Part shown: piece by piece, positions 16,071-23,405 of the stretch
Position numbering within the stretch: position 1 is the first letter of the stretch
Layout: each line of letters starts with the position of its first letter
NCBI GenBank assembly: GCA_964408735.1
Contig: CAYPAX010000066.1
Location: 1 to 26,743 of the forward strand
Origin: UBA7887 sp964408735
GTDB taxonomy: Bacteria > Pseudomonadota > Alphaproteobacteria > UBA7887
DNA length: 26,743 nt
Direction of reading: 5' to 3'
The notes under the pieces: model-generated
Databases searched by the model: none
Seen by the model: only the letters and a program-made list of their open reading frames with translations
What the model was told of the DNA's origin: nothing
Made by a program: the position numbers and the translations under genes

Positions 16071-17003
16071 TTATGCCATTGGCGCAAGACCCTCTAAAGT
16101 CCAAATATTATCTTCCTGACCAGTCGAATAATGAAGTCGGGTGGTCTTGACCAAGCTCGCCTTGTACATTCCAGGAACAACACTGCCGCCAGTGGCTGAG
16201 AATCCCTCAGCAAGCCGGCCTTTTATATCTTCTGCGTCAGGCAGTGTTATATGGAAATAGTCGGTGTCAACGTCCAAACCGACTAACTTGCCTGAAATCG
16301 TGAACGACTCATTTTTTTCCTCTCCAGTAGCATCAATAATTTCTCGCAATCTTTCGAACTCCGGCGCATGGATAACAACGTCATACGATAACTCCCTACC
16401 CCGCCGCCATTGAACCCTAGTGTTAAGCGCATAGCTACCATGAACCTTTGACAATTCATATGCTCTCGTAATTGATGCAACGCCAACTGTCGGCACTAAC
16501 TCTCTTATCTCATCAGGGGTTCCACACTTTAGTATAGCCACAAAAAGACTGGTCGCTCGATCAACATCCGACTCTATGGCCAGTAGGCGCTCTCCGGGAA
16601 CCGTAAAAGTAAAGCCGAGAGAGCCAGCATAAGCATAACCAAAATTAAAGGACGACTGCTCCCGAATTTCCGCGCCTACGCGGCCTCGGGTCTTGGGGCC
16701 GTTCTTCACCGAGTCAAACACACGCGTAAATAACTCTTGAAAATGCTGCAGGCACTGACCAATGGCAGATACCGGGTAACTGTCTGGAATTTCGGGAATA
16801 ATTAGATAGTCGCAGATATCTGTCTGCGCAATATTTGCAACTTCCTCAAATTGCGCTCTAAGGTCTCTCTCCCGCTTCTGTAAGCCGAGGAGGTTAATTT
16901 CCAGAGCTTCATATTCTGGAGTGGTTGAGAGTTGCTGCTGCAATCTGGCGATCTGCCCTTCAGTATCACGCAAGCTTTGCAGAATGTCTGATACACTGGT
17001 CAT
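16071..17003 (-). CDS. uncharacterised coiled-coil protein, partner of the nucleotidyltransferase
   Basis: A 310-residue protein I cannot assign. Residues about 5-55 form a heptad-like coiled coil (ILQSLRDTEGQIARLQQQL, then LLGLQKRERDLRAQFEEV). The middle is mixed alpha/beta (FTFTVPGERLLAIESDVDRA near 131-150). The C-terminal part ends in a probable small beta barrel (ISGKLVGLDVDTDYFHITLP near 239-258). There is no signal peptide, membrane segment or recognised catalytic motif. The ATG at 17003 shares one base with the stop of the upstream nucleotidyltransferase gene (TAATG), so they are translationally coupled. The gene is visibly AT-richer than the chromosome around it, with codons such as ATA, AGA and TTA that are rare in the flanks. 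The tight coupling suggests a two-component toxin-antitoxin or defence-like module; this is inference only. Confidence 0.75.
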   Translation of the reverse strand: MTSVSDILQSLRDTEGQIARLQQQLSTTPEYEALEINLLGLQKRERDLRAQFEEVANIAQTDICDYLIIPEIPDSYPVSAIGQCLQHFQELFTRVFDSVKNGPKTRGRVGAEIREQSSFNFGYAYAGSLGFTFTVPGERLLAIESDVDRATSLFVAILKCGTPDEIRELVPTVGVASITRAYELSKVHGSYALNTRVQWRRGRELSYDVVIHAPEFERLREIIDATGEEKNESFTISGKLVGLDVDTDYFHITLPDAEDIKGRLAEGFSATGGSVVPGMYKASLVKTTRLHYSTGQEDNIWTLEGLAPMA

Positions 17004-17494
17004 TACGGCACCATAGCGGGCAAGCTAATAACTGGGATGCCCTTTGGAGTATCAGACCGTGAGAAACCAAACTGTCGAAGCCAGTATGCTTTATCCCACT
17101 CCCCGCTTTCCCCTAGTGGATGGCCTTGGTGATATTCAACAAATGCATAGCAATCGCACGAGTTAGTCGATTTAAGGTCAGTTTGATTTATCCATCGGAG
17201 GACCGATTTTTGCGACAATGCGGCGCCGTCGAAGTCCCGACCATGCACCCTCGCCACAAAATCCACATCCTGTGGGTTCAATTTCTCCGTGACAAAGCTA
17301 CCATCGACCCAGATCTCCATAGGCAATGCGCTTTGATTTAACCGGATTACCACCGCCTCAAGCCCCGCGTATATAAGCTGGCGCGTGATAGACATCGGGA
17401 ATCGCTCCACACACAGCCGCCGAAGGTCGGCCAACCGCATCTGGTGCCACCCTTGCGGCAAGAGTGGTGGATATTCTTGCTTGGAGCCATTCAT
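17003..17494 (-). CDS. MNT-like nucleotidyltransferase, DUF6932-like
   Basis: A 163-residue protein from the ATG at 17494 (a TTG at 17503 is an in-frame alternative). The minimal nucleotidyltransferase motif is clear: IWVDGSFVTEKLNPQDVDFV, with Gly65-Ser66 and the acidic pair Asp76/Asp78, and Asp114 in SCDCYAFVEY as a candidate third carboxylate. The start LLPQGWHQMRLADL resembles the LPPGIH.ATL.E opening of DUF6932 proteins as I recall them. Relatives with this fold include MNT antitoxins that AMPylate HEPN toxins, and aminoglycoside nucleotidyltransferases. It is followed in a coupled fashion by the coiled-coil gene and preceded by the small basic-protein gene, 14 bases away. Base composition marks it as acquired. 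Confidence 0.72.
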   Translation of the reverse strand: MNGSKQEYPPLLPQGWHQMRLADLRRLCVERFPMSITRQLIYAGLEAVVIRLNQSALPMEIWVDGSFVTEKLNPQDVDFVARVHGRDFDGAALSQKSVLRWINQTDLKSTNSCDCYAFVEYHQGHPLGESGEWDKAYWLRQFGFSRSDTPKGIPVISLPAMVP

Positions 17495-17508
17495 AGCTTC
17501 CAAACATA

Positions 17509-17763
17509 CTACTTTTTCGCGTAACGCGCGAGTGCTGCCTTTCGAGCGATTCCGCTACGTCGCTCGGGTGTGAGCAAGCGGGCGCGAGCGTTACCCCCCT
17601 TCTGCCAGCCCAGGTGTCCAAGGGCAACAGCACGCGGGTTTTTCCCCTCATCCTCTGGCGATGGGACGCGGTCCTCGATTTCGCCGGCAGCAACGTCCAC
17701 AATTTGTTTGGCGAGCTGGTTAGCGTCGCGTGGCCGCTTTGGTTTTCTTAACCGGTCAAGCAT
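17509..17763 (-). CDS. conserved small basic protein (KGG/ARA C-terminal motif)
   Basis: An 84-residue, highly charged protein from the ATG at 17763; in-frame starts at 17811 and 17832 would lengthen it, but the shorter form begins just before the conserved block. It reads KRPRDANQLAKQIVDVAAGE, then GKNPRAVALG, then KGGNARARLLTPERRSGIA and RKAALARYAKK. I recall many bacterial proteins of pattern RPRDxNQLAKxIVDxATGE...KGGxARAxxLTPExRSEIAKKAAxARW, of unknown function and with a nucleic-acid-binding look at the C-terminus. The G+C content is intermediate between the flanks and the downstream pair. It lies 14 bases before the nucleotidyltransferase gene on the same strand and may be part of the same transcript. 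Confidence 0.7.
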   Translation of the reverse strand: MLDRLRKPKRPRDANQLAKQIVDVAAGEIEDRVPSPEDEGKNPRAVALGHLGWQKGGNARARLLTPERRSGIARKAALARYAKK

Positions 17764-17879
17764 ATAGCAACGGTACCATGCAGGTGCGCGTATCCCAACG
17801 ATTTTGGACATGGCTGACCGGTCACGCAACATTTGTGCTACCTGATTTGTCAGGCTGACCCACTACCGACGCCGCTGAC

Positions 17880-17935
17880 GGATACGCGAAATGGCAACCA
17901 TCGACTCATGGCGCGGGCCGCCCCTGCAGTCGCGC
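17880..17935 (+). repeat. 56-bp repeat R1, right copy
   Basis: Direct-orientation, ungapped counterpart of 15204-15259, located 20 bases beyond the stop of the ThDP-enzyme gene on the minus strand. With the ThDP 3' end it forms a duplicated junction that brackets the island. Confidence 0.85.
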
Positions 17936-17955
17936 GGAAGCCAATTCCGAAGGCG

Positions 17956-19668
17956 CTAACCCTCCCGCCAGGCCCGCTCCATGTCGTCCCAGACGGCCAG
18001 CGGTTGCAGGTCGGGCACCCAGGCCAAACCGGTCTTGGCGTCGGACGAGACCGCTTCGGGCGTTACCACCACGTCGAGCAGGGCGGGGGCGTTGGCGAAG
18101 GCGCGGGTGATGGCGTCGGGCAGATCCTCGGCCTTCTCCACGCGCTCGCCATGCATGCCGAAGGCGCGCGCCATGGCGGCGTGGTCGGAGAATTGGAGCT
18201 GGGTTCCGACCACCTTGCCGTGGCTCACGGTCTGGTCGTGCACCTCGACCTGCCAGGCGCCGTTGTTGGCGACGGCGATGACCAGCGGCGCCGCATGGCG
18301 CACGGCGGTGTCGATCTCCATGGCGTTGAAGCCGAAGGCGCCGTCGCCGCTGGCGACCAGCACTTTTCGCGCGGGATATTCCAGGGCGGCGGCGATGCCG
18401 TAGGGCACGCCGACGCCGATGCAGCCGAAAGGCCCGGGGTCGAGCATGGCAGGTGCTGACAGCCCGACGCGCGCGAAGCTGAGGAAGTCGCCGCCGTCGA
18501 CCACCACGATGCTGTCATCGTCGAGCTGGTCCTGCAAGGCGCCGAGCAGGCGGTTGGGATGCATGCGCCCGTCGCTGCCGGGTGCGGCGCTTGCCATGGT
18601 CTCTTTCAGCCTCCCTGCGCGCTCGGCATGGCCGGTGCGCAGGGCGGCGATCCAGTCGGCATCGACGGCGGCATCGCGGTTGCCGGCGGCCTCCAGCATT
18701 GCCGCCAAGGTGCGGGCCGGGCTGGCCAGAACCTCGGCCTCGCCGCGGCGGTTGTCGCGCAGCTCGCTTGCCACATCCGAGATGCGCAGAAACTTGGCCT
18801 CGCCGAAGATGGCTGGCGAGCCGTAGGCGAGCTGGAAATCCAGGCGCTTGCCGACGGTCAGCACCAGGTCGCAGTCGCCCATGACGCGCCCGCGCATGGC
18901 GGCGACGGCGGACGGGTGATCGTCGGGCACCAGGCCGCGGCTTTCGCCGCTGTCGAGATAGGCGGCGCCGACACGATCGAGCAGGCGCACCAGCTCGGGC
19001 CCGGCATTACGGGCGCCGCGTCCGGAGACCACCAGCGGGCGGCGCGCCGACCACAGCAGGTCGGTGGCACGGGCGACGGCATCCGGGTCGGGATAGGTCT
19101 CGGCGCGGGGCTTTGGGGCAATGTGCTCGTCGAGCCGCAAGGCGGCGGGGATCGGCGCCCGCAGGGTGTCGGTGGGAAAGTCGAGGAAGGCGGGGCCGGG
19201 CTCGCCGCCCTCGCCGAGCGCTCGTGCCCAGGCCTCGTCGAGCTCGGCCGGCACCAGCGCCGGCTCCCGCACCGTGCGGGCATAGCGGGTGATCGATCGC
19301 ACCAGTGCGGGGTGGTCGAGGTCTTGCAGGGCGCCGCGATTCTCCTGCGGGCGCGGACTTACTCCCGAAAGCACCAGGATCGGCGCGCGCGAGACATGGG
19401 CGTTGGCGATTCCCGTCATGGCGTTGGTCAGGCCCGGCCCGGCGGTGGCGAGCGCCACGCCGACCTCGCCCGTCAGCTCCGCATGGGCCTGGGCCATATG
19501 CACCGCCGCGCGCTCGTCGCGCACGTCGACAATCGCGATGCCCTCGTGGTCGAGGCGCATCCAGATCGGCATGATGTGGCCGCCGCAGAGCGCGAAGACG
19601 CGCTTAACGCCCCTCGCTTTCAGGACCCGCGCGATGTGGGCGGCGGCGCTGTCGTCGGCGATGCTCAC
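17956..19668 (-). CDS. thiamine-diphosphate-dependent enzyme, acetolactate synthase-like
   Basis: A 570-residue three-domain ThDP enzyme. The N-terminal Pyr domain has the activating Glu52 (VDVRDERAAVHMA) and GVALATAGPGLTNAMTGI. The middle domain is Rossmann-like (RPLVVSGRGARNAG). The PP domain has the ThDP/Mg motif GDGAFGFNAMEIDTAVRH...VANN at about 441-469. The family includes acetolactate synthase, oxalyl-CoA decarboxylase and 2-hydroxyacyl-CoA lyase; there is no regulatory subunit gene nearby, so anabolic acetolactate synthase is unlikely. It overlaps the start of the upstream dehydrogenase's stop by ATGA (19665-19668), so the pair probably shares a pathway, for example formation or cleavage of a 2-hydroxy or 2-keto acid. 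Its 3' end is duplicated at 15396-15478. Confidence 0.87.
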   Translation of the reverse strand: MSIADDSAAAHIARVLKARGVKRVFALCGGHIMPIWMRLDHEGIAIVDVRDERAAVHMAQAHAELTGEVGVALATAGPGLTNAMTGIANAHVSRAPILVLSGVSPRPQENRGALQDLDHPALVRSITRYARTVREPALVPAELDEAWARALGEGGEPGPAFLDFPTDTLRAPIPAALRLDEHIAPKPRAETYPDPDAVARATDLLWSARRPLVVSGRGARNAGPELVRLLDRVGAAYLDSGESRGLVPDDHPSAVAAMRGRVMGDCDLVLTVGKRLDFQLAYGSPAIFGEAKFLRISDVASELRDNRRGEAEVLASPARTLAAMLEAAGNRDAAVDADWIAALRTGHAERAGRLKETMASAAPGSDGRMHPNRLLGALQDQLDDDSIVVVDGGDFLSFARVGLSAPAMLDPGPFGCIGVGVPYGIAAALEYPARKVLVASGDGAFGFNAMEIDTAVRHAAPLVIAVANNGAWQVEVHDQTVSHGKVVGTQLQFSDHAAMARAFGMHGERVEKAEDLPDAITRAFANAPALLDVVVTPEAVSSDAKTGLAWVPDLQPLAVWDDMERAWREG

Positions 19669-20555
19669 GAGGCCAGGCCCGCGTCTTCGCGCGCGGCGAC
19701 GTCGGCGGCCATCCAGTCATCCTCGCCCTGGCCGTTGTTGACGGCACGGATAAGGCGGTCGCGCACCAGGCTGCCCATGGGCATGGGCACCCCTAAGCCA
19801 TTGGCGGCGTCGAGCACCAGGCCCATGTCCTTGAGGCCGAGCACCAGGCGCATGCCGGCCGGCTGGTAGACGCTCCTGGCGATACCACTACCATAGATTG
19901 TGTATACCGGGCAGTCGAACAGGGTGCTGCTCATCAGGTCGATGAAGGCCTCGCGGTCCACCCCGCCCTTTTCCGCCAGCGCGCAGGCTTCGGCCAGGGC
20001 CTCGATGGCGCTGCCGATCATGAAATTGCCGGCGAGCTTGACCACGTTGGCGGCGGCGGTTGCCTCGCCGAAATCGTCGACGCGGTGGCTGAGCGGTTCG
20101 AGCAGCGGCCGTATCCTGGCCTTGGCGTCGGCAGCACCCGACAAGGCGATGCCGAGCTTGCCGGCGGTGGCGGCGGGCGGGCGGCCGAACACCGGTGCGC
20201 AAAGATACGCGGCACCGGCCTCGGCGTGGATTTTCTCCATGCGTGCCGCCGTTTCGACGCCGACGGTGCTCAGCGAGACGTGCACGCCACCTGGGCCTAA
20301 CCTTGCAAGAAAACCGTGCTCGCCGAGGGTCACTTCCTCGAGCGCTGCGTCGTTGGCGACGATGGTGAAGACGACCCCGCCCGTCGTGACGGCCTCGGCC
20401 GGGCTGTCGGCGGCCTTGGCACCGGCTGCGAGCAATGCCGCCGCCTTCTCGGGCGTGCGGTTGTAGACGGTGAGCGGGTGGCCTGCCTCGAGCAGGCGCC
20501 GCGCCATGGGCTCGCCCATCTTGCCCAATCCGACAAATGCAATGACTTCGGTCAT
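19665..20555 (-). CDS. beta-hydroxyacid dehydrogenase (3-hydroxyisobutyrate dehydrogenase family)
   Basis: A 296-residue NAD(P)-dependent dehydrogenase related to 3-hydroxyisobutyrate dehydrogenase and tartronate semialdehyde reductase. The N-terminal Rossmann motif is FVGLGKMGEPMARRL (7-21), the substrate loop is VSLSTVG (93-99), and Lys173 in NVVKLAGNF is the catalytic lysine. The ATG at 20555 is preceded by a ccagga ribosome site; the frame is open further up but that part overlaps the divergent promoter region. Paired with a ThDP enzyme, it recalls the glyoxylate carboligase / tartronate semialdehyde reductase arrangement. However, Glu52 in the ThDP enzyme differs from the Val typical of glyoxylate carboligase, so that exact pathway is not supported. 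Confidence 0.9.
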   Translation of the reverse strand: MTEVIAFVGLGKMGEPMARRLLEAGHPLTVYNRTPEKAAALLAAGAKAADSPAEAVTTGGVVFTIVANDAALEEVTLGEHGFLARLGPGGVHVSLSTVGVETAARMEKIHAEAGAAYLCAPVFGRPPAATAGKLGIALSGAADAKARIRPLLEPLSHRVDDFGEATAAANVVKLAGNFMIGSAIEALAEACALAEKGGVDREAFIDLMSSTLFDCPVYTIYGSGIARSVYQPAGMRLVLGLKDMGLVLDAANGLGVPMPMGSLVRDRLIRAVNNGQGEDDWMAADVAAREDAGLAS

Positions 20556-20712
20556 GGATTTTTCCTGGCCCTTGTGGTCAAGCTGCCAGCATAGCCCAAA
20601 GACGGGCCGCTTGAACCCGCTCGCGCCGTCGTTACAGCTTGCTGAGGGGGCGTGCGAGCGCATATCTTGCGAATCGAACAAGAACATATCCGAGAAAGGA
20701 GGGGTTGCCGTC

Positions 20713-21168
20713 ATGACATCCCTCAAGACATTGGTTGGCGCGGCCACGATCGCGCTATTGGCTTCCGCCTGCGCCGCGCCGACTTTGCAGACGGGTAACG
20801 TGCAGGTGGACGAGGCCTGGGCCCGTGCGCCGCTCACCGCGGATCATCCGGTGCCGATCTACATGCGCATCGTCAACAATGGCGACCAGCCCGACCAGCT
20901 GATCAGCGCCTCGTCGACGGCGGCCGGCGATGTCACGCTGCAAGAGACATACGCTGCCAATGTCCAGGCCAAGATGGGCGTGGACGCCATCGAGATTCCG
21001 GCCGGCGGCGAAGTGGTGCTGTCGCCCAACACTTTGCAGGTGACGCTGCAATCGCCGAACGGCTTGTACCGCCAGGGCAGCACGGTGCCCGTGAGCCTCA
21101 CCTTCGCCCGCGCCGGCACGATTTCGATTCTGGCGCGCGTCGCCGCGCCCGGCGCCTCCGGCCCGTAA
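20713..21168 (+). CDS. PCu(A)C-fold lipoprotein lacking the usual copper ligands
   Basis: A 151-residue exported protein of the periplasmic copper chaperone PCu(A)C family. The signal peptide ends in ASAC with Cys20 as a lipid site. The fold signature is clear: VDEAWARAPL (32-41), MRIVNNGDQPDQLISASSTAAGDVTLQET (51-79), AIEIPAGGEVVLSP (92-105) and LQVTLQ (108-113). In copper-binding members the LHE and LHVMLM positions supply His and Met; here they are Gln77, Gln109, Thr111 and Gln113. It therefore probably does not bind Cu(I) in the normal way. An AAGGAGGGG ribosome site precedes the ATG at 20713. No cytochrome oxidase assembly gene (Sco, Cox) is nearby. Confidence 0.85.
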   Translation: MTSLKTLVGAATIALLASACAAPTLQTGNVQVDEAWARAPLTADHPVPIYMRIVNNGDQPDQLISASSTAAGDVTLQETYAANVQAKMGVDAIEIPAGGEVVLSPNTLQVTLQSPNGLYRQGSTVPVSLTFARAGTISILARVAAPGASGP

Positions 21169-21203
21169 GGCGCGGCACGTAATCCGGTCGAGGGGGCGTT
21201 GGC

Positions 21204-21677
21204 GTGGCGCGCACGCCCTCTCGGGCCGACGACGACATCGACCTGCTCTACAGGCTCGCTCCGCATGGTTGGGGAGATCTGGTAGTCCTCGTTGGCGACG
21301 ACCTTCACAGGTTTCAGGTCAGCCACGTCTTTTCCGACCCCATCGCGGAGCTGATGGCGCTGTGCGTTGCCCTGTTGAAAGGGGAGGAGAGCCACAGCGT
21401 GCGCCTGCCCAACGAGCCGGGCGAGGCGCTGATCGAAGTCGCACGGCATGCCGACCAGCGCCACATCGTTTCCGTGAAGCTCATCGACTGCAACGACGCG
21501 GGCGAGCGGACCCTGGTTGCCGCCTTCGACATCAAGGCCCGGCAGCTCGTCGATCTCCTGTACTATCAGTTTTCCAAGATCGCGGCGCTGTGCCGCGAGC
21601 GACGCTACCGAGAGCGACGGGACACCTTTCCCGAGGCCGAGTTCCAGGCCCTGAGGCAATTGCGGGAGGAGTCATGA
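21204..21677 (+). CDS. uncharacterised 157-residue protein
   Basis: Not recognised. A 157-residue soluble protein with no signal peptide. It begins DDDIDLLYRLAPHGWGDLVVLVGDD, has a beta-rich middle (HSVRLPNEPGEALIEV, HIVSVKLIDCN), and ends in a long basic-acidic helix (FSKIAALCRERRYRERRD). The start is GTG at 21204 after a gaggggg ribosome site; G+C and codon use match the chromosome. Its stop overlaps the crotonase start (ATGA, 21674-21677), so it is co-translated with that enzyme. An accessory or substrate-handling role for the crotonase is only a guess. Confidence 0.65.
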   Translation: MARTPSRADDDIDLLYRLAPHGWGDLVVLVGDDLHRFQVSHVFSDPIAELMALCVALLKGEESHSVRLPNEPGEALIEVARHADQRHIVSVKLIDCNDAGERTLVAAFDIKARQLVDLLYYQFSKIAALCRERRYRERRDTFPEAEFQALRQLREES

Positions 21678-22498
21678 GCCAGATCACGACACGGCGCGAT
21701 GGCACGGTGCTCATTGCCACCATCGCCAATCCGCCGCATGGCTATATGGACGCGGCGACCGAACCCGAGCTCAGCGCGGTTCTCGACGAGATCGAGGCAG
21801 ACGACACGGTGCGCGCCGTGGTGATCACGGGCGGGCTGCCGGACGTATTCGTGCGCCACTACGATGTCGGCGTGCTGGAAACCTTGGGCCGCGACCTTGC
21901 CGGCCGCGGGCTCGAATTCGATACCTCGCGCCCGGTGCCCCAGTCGCCCTACCATGTCTGTTTGCGGCGCATCGCGACCATGCCGAAAGCCTTTGTCGCG
22001 GCCATCAACGGCACCGCCATGGGCGGCGGCTTCGAACTGGCGCTCGCTTGCGATATCCGCCTGGCACAGGACGGCCCCTATTGGCTGGGCTTGCCCGAGA
22101 TCAATATCGGCCTGCTGCCTGGCGCCGGCGGCACCCAGCGCCTGGCGCGCCTGATCGGCGAGGGTCGGGCGCTGGAGCTGATCCTGCAGGGGCGCACGCT
22201 TTCCCCGGCCGACGCTGCGGCGTGGGGCCTGGTGGGACAATGCGTCGATGGCGATGTGGTCGAAGCGGCGCTCGGCATCGCCCATAACCTGGCATCCAAG
22301 CCGCCGCTCGCACTGGCGCATATCAAGCGGCTGATCCGCGGCGCCACCTCGCGCCCGCTGGATGACGGCCTGGCCGACGAGCGCACGCTGTTCTGCGACA
22401 CGGTGATGCAGGACGAGGCGATCGCCTTGATGGCCGACCTCAATAACGGCGCGCGCGATATCCGCGCTATGCCGCCAGACGATCCAGATACTGCTTGA
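21674..22498 (+). CDS. enoyl-CoA hydratase/isomerase (crotonase) family protein
   Basis: A 274-residue crotonase-fold protein. GTAMGGGFELALACDIRLA (113-131) gives the second oxyanion Gly and Glu121, and LPEINIGLLPGAGGTQRL (140-157) gives Glu142; both catalytic Glu positions of enoyl-CoA hydratase are present. The first oxyanion strand, usually a (S/A)G.D.. segment, is altered to GLPDVFVRHYDVGVLE (54-69). The ATG at 21674 is fixed by the ATGA overlap with the preceding gene and a GGGAGGAG ribosome site. Its 3' end overlaps the 3' end of the convergent aminotransferase gene by 32 bases. Hydration of a short enoyl-CoA is most likely, but isomerase or hydrolase activity is possible given the altered loop. 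Confidence 0.87.
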   Translation: MSQITTRRDGTVLIATIANPPHGYMDAATEPELSAVLDEIEADDTVRAVVITGGLPDVFVRHYDVGVLETLGRDLAGRGLEFDTSRPVPQSPYHVCLRRIATMPKAFVAAINGTAMGGGFELALACDIRLAQDGPYWLGLPEINIGLLPGAGGTQRLARLIGEGRALELILQGRTLSPADAAAWGLVGQCVDGDVVEAALGIAHNLASKPPLALAHIKRLIRGATSRPLDDGLADERTLFCDTVMQDEAIALMADLNNGARDIRAMPPDDPDTA

Positions 22499-23396
22499 CG
22501 AAATCGAAGTCGACCAGCCGCACATAGGCCTCGGTCAGCCGCTTGGTGATTTCGCCCGGCGGTGAGCCGTCGCCGATGTTGACGCCGTTGACCGTCTTGA
22601 CGCCACACAGGCAGAGGCTGGTCGAAGTGAGGAACATCTCGTCGGCGTTATAGGCGTCGTAGAGGGAGATATCCTCCTCGATCACCGTGATGCCGGCTTC
22701 CTGCGCCAGGTCGATGGCGGTCTGGCGGCTGACGCCGGGCAGCACGTATTTCACCTTCGGCGTGATGATCTCGCCGTCGCGCAGGATGAAGACGTTGCTA
22801 CCCATGCCTTCGCAAAGATTGCCGTTGACGTCGAGCGTGACCGCCCAGGCCTCGGGATCGCGCGCCTTGACCTCGAGGTCGCCCATGATGAGGTTGAGGT
22901 AGTTGTGGGTTTTGGCGTTGGGGCTCAGCGCGTCGGGCGCGGTGCGCCGCACCGAGGGCACGATGACGTCGATGCCGTCGCGGAAGACCCGCGCCCGGGG
23001 GCCGAGCGGCAGGGGCGTGCACTCGACGATGACGTTGGGGCCCGAATGGGCGGCGATGTCGCCGCCGGGCACGTCGGTGCCGCGCGAGACCCGCTGGCCG
23101 ACCCAGTAATCGTCGCCTTCGCCGAGCAGGTGGCGGTTGCGCTCGAGCACCTCGTGGCTGATGGCGATGATCTTGTCTTCGCTCAGGCCCGGATCGATCT
23201 GCACATAGCGCAGCGATTTCATGAAGCGCGCAATATGCTCCTCGATCTTGAAGATGCGCCCGCCAAAGGTGCGCGTCATGTCGAAGACGGCATCGCCGTA
23301 GCGGAAGCCGCGGTCGCGGAAGGGCAGCAGGGCCTCGCTCTCGGGCACGTATTCGCCGTTGAAGTAGACGATTCTCTGATTGGCAAGGTCGCTCAT
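22467..23396 (-). CDS. fold-type IV PLP aminotransferase (branched-chain / D-amino acid type)
   Basis: A 309-residue class IV aminotransferase. FRDRGFRYGDAVFDMTRTFGG (26-46) is the N-terminal family signature, Lys162 in SPNAKTHNYLNLIMG binds PLP, and Glu196 in NLCEGMGSNVFIL would contact the pyridine nitrogen. It resembles branched-chain aminotransferase (ilvE-like) and the D-alanine / (R)-amine transaminase group; the usual K(S/T)xNYL reads KTHNYLN. The start ATG at 23396 follows an AGGAGG ribosome site that overlaps the end of the upstream SDR gene, so both are in one operon with phaR. Whether it uses L-Val/Leu/Ile or another amine cannot be read by eye. Confidence 0.88.
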   Translation of the reverse strand: MSDLANQRIVYFNGEYVPESEALLPFRDRGFRYGDAVFDMTRTFGGRIFKIEEHIARFMKSLRYVQIDPGLSEDKIIAISHEVLERNRHLLGEGDDYWVGQRVSRGTDVPGGDIAAHSGPNVIVECTPLPLGPRARVFRDGIDVIVPSVRRTAPDALSPNAKTHNYLNLIMGDLEVKARDPEAWAVTLDVNGNLCEGMGSNVFILRDGEIITPKVKYVLPGVSRQTAIDLAQEAGITVIEEDISLYDAYNADEMFLTSTSLCLCGVKTVNGVNIGDGSPPGEITKRLTEAYVRLVDFDFVKQYLDRLAA

Positions 23397-23405
23397 GCCA
23401 GCCTC

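Noticed and set aside
16283..16486. Short minus-strand frame inside the coiled-coil gene
   Set aside because: Shadow in another frame; no ribosome site.
17358..17702. 114-codon minus-strand frame overlapping the small basic protein and the nucleotidyltransferase
   Set aside because: Out of frame with two better-supported genes and without motifs.
18559..19869. 436-codon plus-strand open frame opposite the ThDP enzyme
   Set aside because: Gly/Ala/His-rich antisense translation with no motifs; the minus-strand ThDP gene explains the region.
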